From Pseudobdellovibrionaceae bacterium (lineage in GTDB: Bacteria > Bdellovibrionota > UBA1018 > UBA6935): a stretch of DNA of 64,000 bases. The notes beneath the pieces were generated by a model. That model searched no databases. It saw nothing but the letters and a program-made list of their open reading frames with translations, and had not been told where the DNA came from. The stretch is from NCBI GenBank assembly GCA_002722705.1, contig PBMP01000059.1:1-64000 (forward strand), written 5' to 3'. Below, in pieces: positions 17,598 to 25,612 of the stretch; position 1 is the stretch's first letter, and each line of letters begins with the position of its first letter. The position numbers and the translations under genes were made by a program.

Positions 17598-18322
17598 TTA
17601 AATTTTTGTTGCAACCTATTTTGCTCCTCTTATTACTCCCTTTTTTGGTTCACGCTCAAACTCCATTTCAAGGTTGGGAATCCTGGTATACAGTAACAAA
17701 AGGAAATAACAAGCTTTCTTTTTATTACGAAAAAACGTCTAAGAAAAAAGATAAAATTCATTATCAAACAAAAACATGGAAAAAAGAGCTTGGAAATATT
17801 CACATAGAAAGCTTAGGTGCATTTTCAAAAGATAATGAAGAATTAACTCCCTTATTTTATCACCTACACTCTACTTTTAGAAAACAAACAAAAGAAATTG
17901 AAGTTAATTTTAAAGAAAAAGAATTTATCATTAAGAAGAAAACGAACAACATTTCTTCACCGGCCATTAAACATGATCTCCCTCAAACAAAAAAAGTTTT
18001 TCTTTCTACATTTTTTCAGATATGGCTACTAAGAAATAAAGAACTATTAAATTCAAAAAATATTCTTCACTTTTACACTTACTTAGAAGACTCGATTGAT
18101 AAAGAATTTCGCCCCATCCATGGTTTTGTTACAAAACTAGCTAATGACTCATTATCAAAAAGTTCTCATTCAGAAAAGTTCACTGTCCAATTCAACCAAC
18201 TTAAATCACACTGGTGGCTGCTGCCTGATGGATCTGTACAAAAAATTAAATTTCTAAATGACAATACAGTAGTAAAAAAAGCATCAAAGAAAGAAGCAGA
18301 AAGTTTTTTTAATGAAAAATAA
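17594..18322 (+). CDS. Secreted protein, DUF3108-like
   Basis: A 242-aa protein with a signal peptide (KFLLQPILLLLLLPFLVHAQ). The mature part is rich in Lys and beta-strand patterns (WESWYTVTKGNNKLSFYYEK, then IHYQTKTWKKELGNIHIESL), which recalls the DUF3108 family of periplasmic proteins; this is a weak match by eye. The start is a GTG that overlaps the yihY stop (GTGA). The 3' end overlaps the first permease gene by 11 bp, so yihY, this gene, the permeases and nagZ look like one transcription unit. Confidence 0.6.
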   Translation: MIKFLLQPILLLLLLPFLVHAQTPFQGWESWYTVTKGNNKLSFYYEKTSKKKDKIHYQTKTWKKELGNIHIESLGAFSKDNEELTPLFYHLHSTFRKQTKEIEVNFKEKEFIIKKKTNNISSPAIKHDLPQTKKVFLSTFFQIWLLRNKELLNSKNILHFYTYLEDSIDKEFRPIHGFVTKLANDSLSKSSHSEKFTVQFNQLKSHWWLLPDGSVQKIKFLNDNTVVKKASKKEAESFFNEK

Positions 18323-19238
18323 TTTTTTAAAAAACACAGCATTACTTTTACTGCTTCTTATTTTTTTATTTCTATTTTCTCATAGCATCACCTACCTCCT
18401 CCCCGGTGACCCTATCGCTCTTTTACTAGAAAATTACCCAGGAAAAGTTAATTTAGAAGATTTAAAGATTCAACTTGGACTTCATCTTTCCTGGCATGAA
18501 TCTCTTTCATTAAGAATAAAAAACTATTTACATGGAAATCTTGGATTTTCTTTAATTCACGGAAAAAATATAGGATTTCAAATTTTTGAGGGATTTGAAA
18601 TCACATTTAAACTTGCATTGTTATCAAGTTTTTTTACTTTAATTTCCTCATGGTTCATTGGAGTTTTTTCAAACTCTCTTTCAAAAAATAAATTTAACTC
18701 TTTTTTGAGTAATGCATGTGACACTTACGGGGTTGCAATGGCATCCACCCCAGTTTATTGGGTTGGTTTTTGTATTTTCATTTTTTTCTCATTTTACAAA
18801 GGTCCTTCTTTATCTTCACTCACTCTAGCGACTTTTACTCTGACTATTTCTTTAACTGGATTTTGGTCTCGATACATTAAAGACCGAATAAAAGATCAAA
18901 TTTCACCCTTAAATGGTCAACAAGCTGCAATTGCAGCAAAAGCTAGAGGAATTCATGAATTTATTATTTTAATAAGATATGGCTGGAAACCCGTGGCGCC
19001 TGAAGTTCTTGGGTATTTTGGAACACAATTTGGAAAACTGCTTGCTGGAGCAATTGTCGTTGAAACTGTTTTTAATCTTGAAGGACTAGGATCACTTTTT
19101 TTAACAGCTGTTCTTTCTAGAGACTTCCCTTTGTTAGAAACATTAATATTCTTCACTTCTTCAATTATTCTTATTTTTAGCTATCTGGGATTAACGATTC
19201 AGTCATTTCTGGATCCTCGATTGGGAGATTTAAAATGA
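18312..19238 (+). CDS. Opp/Dpp-type ABC transporter permease (DppB-like)
   Basis: A 308-aa permease with a signal-anchor helix followed by the family-typical YLLPGDPIALLL and a second conserved block QLGLHLSW. The ATPase-contacting EAA loop is visible as AAKARGIHEFIILIRYGWK, and the end FLDPRLGD is typical of the B subunit. It is overlapped (ATGA) by the second permease gene. Peptides are the usual substrate. No ATPase or binding-protein gene is nearby, so the transporter must borrow these from elsewhere in the genome. Confidence 0.85.
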   Translation: MKNNFLKNTALLLLLLIFLFLFSHSITYLLPGDPIALLLENYPGKVNLEDLKIQLGLHLSWHESLSLRIKNYLHGNLGFSLIHGKNIGFQIFEGFEITFKLALLSSFFTLISSWFIGVFSNSLSKNKFNSFLSNACDTYGVAMASTPVYWVGFCIFIFFSFYKGPSLSSLTLATFTLTISLTGFWSRYIKDRIKDQISPLNGQQAAIAAKARGIHEFIILIRYGWKPVAPEVLGYFGTQFGKLLAGAIVVETVFNLEGLGSLFLTAVLSRDFPLLETLIFFTSSIILIFSYLGLTIQSFLDPRLGDLK

Positions 19239-19999
19239 TTCGAGTTTTACTTCTTTCCCTTTGGTGGATTCCTGCCCTGATTCACTTTATTTTTTTTAAT
19301 TCATCAAATACAAACTGGAATAATATTCTTAAAGCTCCCCAATTTACACATTTTTACACGATTGCAGGATATGACTCCTTCGGAAGACCTCTTTTATTTC
19401 AACTTTTTGATGCTTCTATTTATAGTTTATTGTTCACAGCCATTGCTGTAACATCTATTGTCCTGTTAAGTACCGTAAACGCAATGTTATTACTTAATGA
19501 AAAAAATTTTTTTAGTAAAAGTATTCATACAATGAATCATTTTTTTATTTCATTTCCTTCACTACTTATCGCTCTTTGTTTGTCTACTTTTTTTGAGTCC
19601 GGAGCACTTCTCCTGCTCACTTCAATTTGTCTTGGAACCGTACCTTTGACTAGCCGTTTCATTTTTGTTCATTTAAAAAAAATATTAAATCGGGAATATT
19701 ATATTTCTGGAAAATCTTTGGGACAAACTCAATGGGGATTCTTTCAATTCTATTTTTTTCCAGAAATTGTTCAACTGATCAAACTTAAACTTCCACAATT
19801 ATTCGCTGGAACTCTAATTGCAGAATCTACTTTTACATTTTTAGGAATTGGATCACCTCTTGGGTCTCTCACCTGGGGCAGTCTTTTTTTAGAGGGAAAA
19901 GATTACCTTTTAGAAGCTCCCCATATTGCTATTGCTACTGGTCTTCCGTTAATATGGACACTTGTCATCCTGTATCGATGGAACAAAAAGGAATTCTAA
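19235..19999 (+). CDS. Opp/Dpp-type ABC transporter permease (DppC-like)
   Basis: A 254-aa permease with about six membrane helices. The start of the domain (AGYDSFGRPLLFQLFDAS) matches the conserved DxxGRD-like entry of DppC proteins. The EAA loop is ISGKSLGQTQWGFFQFYFFP and is followed by AESTFTFLGIGSP. It is shorter than typical DppC proteins (about 300 aa), mainly at the N-terminus. It overlaps the DppB-like gene by 4 bp and is followed 3 bp later by nagZ. Confidence 0.83.
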   Translation: MIRVLLLSLWWIPALIHFIFFNSSNTNWNNILKAPQFTHFYTIAGYDSFGRPLLFQLFDASIYSLLFTAIAVTSIVLLSTVNAMLLLNEKNFFSKSIHTMNHFFISFPSLLIALCLSTFFESGALLLLTSICLGTVPLTSRFIFVHLKKILNREYYISGKSLGQTQWGFFQFYFFPEIVQLIKLKLPQLFAGTLIAESTFTFLGIGSPLGSLTWGSLFLEGKDYLLEAPHIAIATGLPLIWTLVILYRWNKKEF

Positions 20000-20002
20000 A
20001 AC

Positions 20003-21079
20003 GTGAATAAAACAAATTTAATTGAAGAAGCTTTAAAAAACTGTGGGCAACTTATTGTCACCGGATTCCAAGGAAAAGTTCTCTCCGATGAGACCGCTGC
20101 TTTTTTATCCCAAGCAAACTTAGGTGGTATTATCTATTTTTCTCATAACTATGAATCACCCGTTCAAATCGCAAAACTTTCTGAAGAAATTCAAAGATGT
20201 AGCTCTGAACTCCCTTTTTGGATTTCAGTTGATCAAGAGGGAGGTCGCGTTCAACGCTTTAAAGAGGGATTCACACGAATTCCAGATGCTGCAACAATCG
20301 GTCGATCAAAAACTCCACAAGCTTGTTTCAAGATTTCTGAAATGATTGCTAAAGAATTAAAAGCCGTAGGAGTAAACCTTAATTTTTACCCTGTAGGAGA
20401 CATTTTAGTTGAACCCAATAATCCAGCCATTGGAGATCGATCTTTCCATAGTGAAGAGGAGGAAGTCACAAAAAGGGTAACAGCTGCTGTACGAGGACAC
20501 CTAGTCTCTGGAGTTCAACCTTGCATTAAGCATTTTCCTGGACACGGGAATACTCAAGTCGATTCCCATGACTCTATACCCGTTGTCAACGACTCATTAG
20601 AAACACTTAGACAGCGTGAATTCATTCCATTTGTCAAAGTGTTTCGCTCTCGATGCTCTATGGTTTTAGTTGGGCACCTTCTTTATCCCCAAATTGATCC
20701 AGAACATCCTGCTACATTTTCAAAAAAAATCCTTCAAGACATCTTAAGAAAAGAACTCAGATACGACAGAATTATCGTAAGTGACGACATGGAAATGGGA
20801 GCTGTCACAGAAAAATACGGCGACGAAGAAGCTGCTGTTCAAGCGATTTTAGCAGGATGCGAACTTCTTCTTTATCGCTCTGAAGACAAAGCTCGTTTAG
20901 CCTATTCCGCAATCAGAAAAGCAATTGAAAATAATATCCTCGATGCAAAACAAGTTCTTGAATCGATTGATAAACTCAAACGATTAAAAGAAAGTGATTT
21001 AGATCCATATGAGGCTCCATCAAAAGAAAGTTTGAGAACACTCCTCAATTCACCCGAACATCAAGACTTAGTGCGTTAG
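20003..21079 (+). CDS. nagZ: Beta-N-acetylhexosaminidase NagZ (GH3)
   Basis: A 358-aa glycoside hydrolase family 3 protein. Visible motifs are WISVDQEGGRVQRF, the substrate and acid/base loop KHFPGHGNTQVDSHDS and the nucleophile motif VSDDMEMGAV. NagZ removes GlcNAc from anhydro-muropeptides in the cytoplasm during cell-wall recycling. There is no signal peptide, consistent with a cytoplasmic site. The GTG start at 20003 has AAGGA upstream and sits 3 bp after the permease gene. Co-transcription with the peptide-type permeases suggests, as inference, that the transporter takes up wall peptides or muropeptides. Confidence 0.9.
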   Translation: MNKTNLIEEALKNCGQLIVTGFQGKVLSDETAAFLSQANLGGIIYFSHNYESPVQIAKLSEEIQRCSSELPFWISVDQEGGRVQRFKEGFTRIPDAATIGRSKTPQACFKISEMIAKELKAVGVNLNFYPVGDILVEPNNPAIGDRSFHSEEEEVTKRVTAAVRGHLVSGVQPCIKHFPGHGNTQVDSHDSIPVVNDSLETLRQREFIPFVKVFRSRCSMVLVGHLLYPQIDPEHPATFSKKILQDILRKELRYDRIIVSDDMEMGAVTEKYGDEEAAVQAILAGCELLLYRSEDKARLAYSAIRKAIENNILDAKQVLESIDKLKRLKESDLDPYEAPSKESLRTLLNSPEHQDLVR

Positions 21080-21239
21080 TCATAAAATACGCAAAGCGTT
21101 AGTGATATTGAAAAATTTTTTTTTCTTTCTCTTTTTTCGCTTATTTAAAAATAGATAATCATTTTAATTAATTAGAAGACTTATTCCTTCTGTCACAAAA
21201 AGAAATTTCTAAAATTCGTTTCTGGACTCATTTCGTCAT

Positions 21240-21291
21240 TTGACGACTCTCTGCGCCCTATTTATGTTGCGTTTCGTCTTCGGGGGAAGAC
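21240..21291 (+). promoter_or_regulatory. Promoter followed by a 5'-terminal stem-loop
   Basis: TTGACG at 21240-21245 and TATGTT at 21263-21268, spaced 17 bp, form a plausible sigma-70-type promoter. Transcription would begin near 21275, right at a hairpin GTCTTC-GGGG-GAAGAC (21276-21291). AAAAGGGGG then lies before the ATG at 21308. A stem-loop at the extreme 5' end is a known way to protect an mRNA. The rest of the 228-bp gap after nagZ is AT-rich, with a repeated GCGTTAGT around the nagZ stop and a T-run near 21118. Confidence 0.5.
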
Positions 21292-21307
21292 AAGAAAAGG
21301 GGGTATC

Positions 21308-21922
21308 ATGAAATTATTTTATTGGAGCATCGGAGCTCTTGTTGCGATTACAGCCCAATTAGAATGGGCAAATGCCGATTCTTATTGTGAAGGAGAGAAT
21401 AATCGACTTTTGGTAGTTGATAATGATCGTCCAACTTCAAATGAAGTCGATCTCTTCTATGCTGTCTTAAATGAAGAAGGAGACTTTAAAGGTCTTCGTT
21501 TTGTCTCCAGAAACAAAATGACTGGAAAATGCCGTCTCACCATTGATCAAATGTCGCTCGAAGATTTAGAGAACAGAACTGTTTTGGAATGGGCAAGGAA
21601 AAGAACAGAAGTAACTAGCTTAAAAACGTCTTCTTTTCACTCTATTTCAGGTGGAAAACTCTACTTCAAATATCTTGTCAATTATTTTGGAAATCGAGAA
21701 AGAAGACTGAGAAGAAAATATGGACCTCAACCTCGTAAGTATGATCACTACCAACTTGAGAACGATCTTTACGTCAATACCATTCACTTTGATTTGATTC
21801 CAAAAGACGGTGAGTGGGGACTCTACCTCAACAACAAAAAAATCAATTCCATGTTTCTGTATACAAACAAAATGAAAGTCATTGGAACAGTCGGTATCAA
21901 GTCTGTAACAATGAACTATTAG
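21308..21922 (+). CDS. Secreted protein of unknown function
   Basis: A 204-aa protein with a signal peptide (KLFYWSIGALVAITAQLEWANA). The mature part is of mixed charge with patterned beta strands, for example LYVNTIHFDLIPKDGEWGLY. It has two Cys residues in the first half of the mature protein (SYCEGENNR and GKCRLTID) that may form a disulfide. I recognise no family. The gene stands alone, with its own promoter, a 5' stem-loop, a strong Shine-Dalgarno sequence and a strong terminator, which suggests high, independent expression. Confidence 0.7.
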   Translation: MKLFYWSIGALVAITAQLEWANADSYCEGENNRLLVVDNDRPTSNEVDLFYAVLNEEGDFKGLRFVSRNKMTGKCRLTIDQMSLEDLENRTVLEWARKRTEVTSLKTSSFHSISGGKLYFKYLVNYFGNRERRLRRKYGPQPRKYDHYQLENDLYVNTIHFDLIPKDGEWGLYLNNKKINSMFLYTNKMKVIGTVGIKSVTMNY

Positions 21923-21927
21923 CTTAA

Positions 21928-21958
21928 AAAGCAGCTAAAGAATCTCTTTAGCTGCTTT
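21928..21958. terminator. Bidirectional intrinsic terminator
   Basis: The stem GCAGCTAAAG (21931-21940) pairs with CTTTAGCTGC (21946-21955) around the 5-nt loop AATCT. It is extended by AAA at 21928 and TTT at 21956 and followed by a T-rich tract. It lies between the stop of the secreted-protein gene (21922) and the stop of the convergent mutase gene (21962), so it can serve both strands. Confidence 0.9.
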
Positions 21959-21961
21959 CTT

Positions 21962-23521
21962 TTAAAACTGTGAATACTCCTGATACTCTCCATAAACTTC
22001 CCTGAGTACGTCTGAAATTTCCCCAAGAGTAGCTTCTTTTATCACTGCTTGATAAATCAATTCTTGTAAGTTCACATCACTCTGAGCACCTTGCTTCAAT
22101 TGACTCAATACTAGATCTGTTTCTTTTTGATTTCGTTTTTTTCTAAATGCAATAATTCTTTGAATTGCCTCTTTTTCCAATTCAGGTCTAATTTTCTGAA
22201 GTGGAACTTGAGTTTCAACATCTTCTTCAAAACAGTTCATTCCCACAACTTTAATTTCACCTCGATCCATTTTTTGCTGATCTGAATAAGCAGAATTTAA
22301 AATTTCATTTTGAATAAAACCTTCTTCAATACATTGAACAGTTCCACCTTTTTCTTCAATTCTTTTTAAAAGATCAACTGTTTGCTTTTCAATTTCATTT
22401 GTAAGATTTTCTATAAAATAACTTCCACCAAGAGGGTCCACTGTTTGAGACACATGCGATTCATGTGCAATCACTTGCTGAGTACGAAGAGCAAGCCTTG
22501 CTGACTCTTCGGTTGGGAGAGCAAGGGCCTCATCTAAAGAATTCGTATGTAAAGACTGTGTTCCACCAAGCACGGCTGCTAACGCCTGTAACGTCACTCG
22601 AACCACATTGTTATAAGGTTGCTGAGCTGTTAGTGTAGAACCTGCAGTTTGAGAATGAAACCTCAACATCATTGATTTTTCATTCTTCGCTTTGAAACGA
22701 TCTTTCATCAATTTAGCCCAAATTCTTCGGGCTGCTCTAAATTTAGCGATTTCTTCAAAAAAATCATTATGCACATTAAAGAAAAAAGACAAACGTCCAG
22801 CAAACTGATCGATAGGCAATCCTCGAGAGATCGCAGACTCTGTGTAAGCAATTGCGTTTGCAAATGTAAATGCCAACTCCTGAGGTGCTGTCGACCCTGC
22901 TTCCCTAATATGATACCCAGAAATACTAATCGGATTCCACAAAGGTAGTTCCTCTGAGCACCAAGAGAACATATCCGTAATCAGCCGAAGTGCTCCCTGA
23001 GGAGGATAAATAAAGTTTCCTCTCGCAACGTATTCTTTTAATACATCATTTTGAACGGTCCCACGAAGAAGTTTTCGGTCGCATTTTTTTTCTTCTGCAA
23101 CTCCAACATAGAACCCAAGGAGAGTTGCTGCAGTAGCATTAATTGTCATTGAAGTAGAAACACGGGTTGGATCTATTCCATGAAATAAGGTTCTCATTTC
23201 CTCAATAGTAGAAACTGAAACGCCAACCTTCCCCACTTCCCCTTGGGCTTTAGGGTGATCTGGATCATAGCCAAGCTGAGTAGGTAAATCAAAAGCCACA
23301 GATAGACCACTTGTTCCTTGAGAAAGTAAATATCGATAACGCTCATTAGATTCCTCTGCAGAACCAAACCCAGCATACTGCCTCATCGTCCACAAACGCC
23401 CTCGATACATATTTTTACGAACACCACGAGTAAATGGAAACTCTCCTGGTTTCTCCGACTCAGAATGCCCATAGACTTCTTGAATCGGAATTCCAGAACG
23501 ACTTAAAAACGAATCACTCAT
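21962..23521 (-). CDS. Methylmalonyl-CoA mutase, catalytic subunit without B12 domain
   Basis: A 519-aa protein covering only the TIM-barrel mutase domain; the C-terminal cobalamin-binding domain of about 130-150 aa is absent. Residues that define methylmalonyl-CoA specificity are present: Tyr49 (MRQYAGFG), Arg167 (YVARGNFIYPP) and His204 (SGYHIREAG). Their spacings of 118 and 37 match Tyr89, Arg207 and His244 of the P. shermanii enzyme. Isobutyryl-CoA mutases have Phe and Gln at the first two sites. It converts (R)-methylmalonyl-CoA to succinyl-CoA. It is last in the carboxylase operon and overlaps the BCCP gene by 4 bp. A separate B12-binding small subunit must be encoded elsewhere. Confidence 0.88.
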   Translation of the reverse strand: MSDSFLSRSGIPIQEVYGHSESEKPGEFPFTRGVRKNMYRGRLWTMRQYAGFGSAEESNERYRYLLSQGTSGLSVAFDLPTQLGYDPDHPKAQGEVGKVGVSVSTIEEMRTLFHGIDPTRVSTSMTINATAATLLGFYVGVAEEKKCDRKLLRGTVQNDVLKEYVARGNFIYPPQGALRLITDMFSWCSEELPLWNPISISGYHIREAGSTAPQELAFTFANAIAYTESAISRGLPIDQFAGRLSFFFNVHNDFFEEIAKFRAARRIWAKLMKDRFKAKNEKSMMLRFHSQTAGSTLTAQQPYNNVVRVTLQALAAVLGGTQSLHTNSLDEALALPTEESARLALRTQQVIAHESHVSQTVDPLGGSYFIENLTNEIEKQTVDLLKRIEEKGGTVQCIEEGFIQNEILNSAYSDQQKMDRGEIKVVGMNCFEEDVETQVPLQKIRPELEKEAIQRIIAFRKKRNQKETDLVLSQLKQGAQSDVNLQELIYQAVIKEATLGEISDVLREVYGEYQEYSQF

Positions 23522-24057
23522 TTTTCCTCCTCTGGGCCAATCGACATCAAAAGTGCACCGCTTTCAATAGTATCTCCGGCCGACACCGGTATTGATAAAA
23601 TTTTTCCTGGTCGAGTCGCTTGAATTTCGTTTTCCATCTTCATTGCTTCAACAACGACTAAAGGAGTTCCTTTTTGAACATCATCTCCTACGTTCACTAA
23701 AACTTTTACAATCTTTCCGGGCATTTCTGCCTTCAGCTTAGTCACTTTCTTTGAAAACCCTCCAGAACCTGCTGTTGCAATTTCACCGGCTCTCATAAAA
23801 GAAAGACCCGACCAACGCTGATCTTTTCCTCTCCGAATCACATCATACTCTTTTGTTCCTTCATCGTTTACACGACCACGAACATCAAAGCCATAAACAC
23901 CATCAGGGAGTTCGATCCAAATTCCATCACGGTCTCTTCTCCAAGAAACTTCAATAGATTCACCTCGATATTTCACTACAGATCTTCCTGAAGGACCTCG
24001 TGGAGGTCTCAGCCAAGTAATATCAACTTTTCCAACTTTACCTTGAATATCACCCAT
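23518..24057 (-). CDS. Biotin carboxyl carrier protein of an acyl-CoA carboxylase
   Basis: A 179-aa protein. The C-terminal biotinyl domain (about 105-177) contains the biotin site VVEAMKMENEI with Lys140. The N-terminal 95 residues resemble the BT-like bridging region found between the carboxylase and carrier domains of propionyl-CoA carboxylase alpha subunits. The alpha subunit is therefore split into two proteins here. It overlaps the biotin carboxylase gene by 8 bp and the mutase by 4 bp. Confidence 0.9.
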   Translation of the reverse strand: MGDIQGKVGKVDITWLRPPRGPSGRSVVKYRGESIEVSWRRDRDGIWIELPDGVYGFDVRGRVNDEGTKEYDVIRRGKDQRWSGLSFMRAGEIATAGSGGFSKKVTKLKAEMPGKIVKVLVNVGDDVQKGTPLVVVEAMKMENEIQATRPGKILSIPVSAGDTIESGALLMSIGPEEEK

Positions 24058-25603
24058 GTGTTTTTCCTTTTAAGATCTGCTGCCTAAAACCCATTAACCA
24101 TGGAGATTCAGAAACATAACTCTCAGTTTCTCTCGTTCCTTCTGACTCCACTAAAAGTTGAAACAACGAAAGTCCAATAGCAGCTTCTTTAGAAATTTCA
24201 GATTGATCTAACTCTTTGAGTTCTGGTGAAGTATCGATTAAATCAGTCGTTGTATCTCCCCTCTCTACTCGATCTAGACGTGAAAGTTTTTTCAAAAAGT
24301 CTAAATTTGTTTTTAAACTTCCCACTTGAATCCCATCTGGCTTTTTAAAAGGTTCAAGTTCAATTTCATCTAAGGCTACTTGTAAACGAGATAAAGCTTC
24401 TTTTCGAGATCGTCCCCAAGTACTTAGTTTTGCAATCATAGGGTCATAAAACATCGAAACTTCGCCTCTTTCAGTAAAAGCTGAGTCCCAACGAACAAAA
24501 GGTCCCCCTGGAGCTAAAACTTTTCCAATTCCTCCTGGAGCAGGTAAAAAGCTTTTGGGGTCTTCAGCATAGATTCGAACCTCGATTGAATGACCATTCA
24601 TTTCTGGAGATTGTTTCGGAAAATGAAACTCTCCACTGGCTAGTTGTAATTGCCAAGAAACTAAATCAACTCCTGTGACCCACTCACTCACGGGGTGCTC
24701 TACTTGAAGTCGAGTATTCATTTCTAAAAAATAAAAATCTCCATTTTTATCTACTAAAAACTCAAAAGTTCCCGCACCCGCATAAGAAATATGTTCAGCA
24801 ACTCGAACAGCTGCTTCTTGCATTTTTTTTCTTGTCTCTGGAAACTCATTTAAAATAGGGGCTCCCGCTTCTTCCCATACTTTTTGATGGCGACGCTGAA
24901 TTGAACACTCACGCTCTCCCAAGTGAATTGCCTTACCCTTTCCGTCTCCAAACACTTGAATCTCAACGTGGTGAGGCTCAAGAATAAATTTTTCAATATA
25001 TAAACTTCCATCACCAAAAGCATTCTGAGCTTCACGTGTAGCCCCTTCAAAAGCAGAAAGAATTTCATTTTCGCTATCCACACGTCTCATTCCCTTTCCA
25101 CCACCACCAGCTTTTGCTTTTAAAAGAACAGGATATTTCATTTCAGAAGCTAACTTTTTAGCTTCTTCAGCATCTTTTAAAACCCCAGGGCTTCCTGGAA
25201 CTCGAGGAACCATCAGTTCATCAATAGTTTGTCTTGCGGTGATTTTATCACCCATTAAACGTATAGAATTCGCACTGGGTCCCACAAATACTAAACCAGC
25301 TTTCTGGCAAGCTTCAACAAACTCCGCTCTTTCACTTAAAAACCCATATCCAGGATGAATATAATGAGCTCCGGCGGCCTTCGCAGCAACAATTAATCGT
25401 TCAATATTAAGATAACTTTCCGAAGGACTGGATCCACCTATCCAATAGGAATGATCACAATATCTTACATGTTCTGCAAAACGATCCGCATCCGAATAGA
25501 CACCTACGGTTGGAAAGCCAAGCGCACGACAAGTCCGTGCAATTCTAATAGCAATTTCACCTCGGTTCGCGATCAATACTGGTTGTCTAGATTCATGACT
25601 CAT
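24050..25603 (-). CDS. Biotin carboxylase subunit of acyl-CoA (propionyl-CoA) carboxylase
   Basis: A 517-aa ATP-grasp protein. The N-terminal part has LIANRGEIAIRIARTCRALG. The glycine-rich ATP loop is KAGGGGKGMR (near 165-174). The catalytic part is RECSIQRRHQKVWEEAGAP, followed by FLEMNTRLQVEHPVSEWVTG. The C-terminal biotin carboxylase domain follows. It carboxylates the biotin on the carrier protein encoded just downstream. The length is a little above the roughly 450 aa of AccC, with a C-terminal extension. It lies 9 bp after the carboxyltransferase gene. Confidence 0.92.
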   Translation of the reverse strand: MSHESRQPVLIANRGEIAIRIARTCRALGFPTVGVYSDADRFAEHVRYCDHSYWIGGSSPSESYLNIERLIVAAKAAGAHYIHPGYGFLSERAEFVEACQKAGLVFVGPSANSIRLMGDKITARQTIDELMVPRVPGSPGVLKDAEEAKKLASEMKYPVLLKAKAGGGGKGMRRVDSENEILSAFEGATREAQNAFGDGSLYIEKFILEPHHVEIQVFGDGKGKAIHLGERECSIQRRHQKVWEEAGAPILNEFPETRKKMQEAAVRVAEHISYAGAGTFEFLVDKNGDFYFLEMNTRLQVEHPVSEWVTGVDLVSWQLQLASGEFHFPKQSPEMNGHSIEVRIYAEDPKSFLPAPGGIGKVLAPGGPFVRWDSAFTERGEVSMFYDPMIAKLSTWGRSRKEALSRLQVALDEIELEPFKKPDGIQVGSLKTNLDFLKKLSRLDRVERGDTTTDLIDTSPELKELDQSEISKEAAIGLSLFQLLVESEGTRETESYVSESPWLMGFRQQILKGKTHG

Positions 25604-25612
25604 GTTTTTTCC

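Noticed and set aside
21080-21130. Possible terminator after nagZ
   Set aside because: The ACGC/GCGT stem is only 4 bp and is separated from the T-run by about 20 bases, so it is not convincing.
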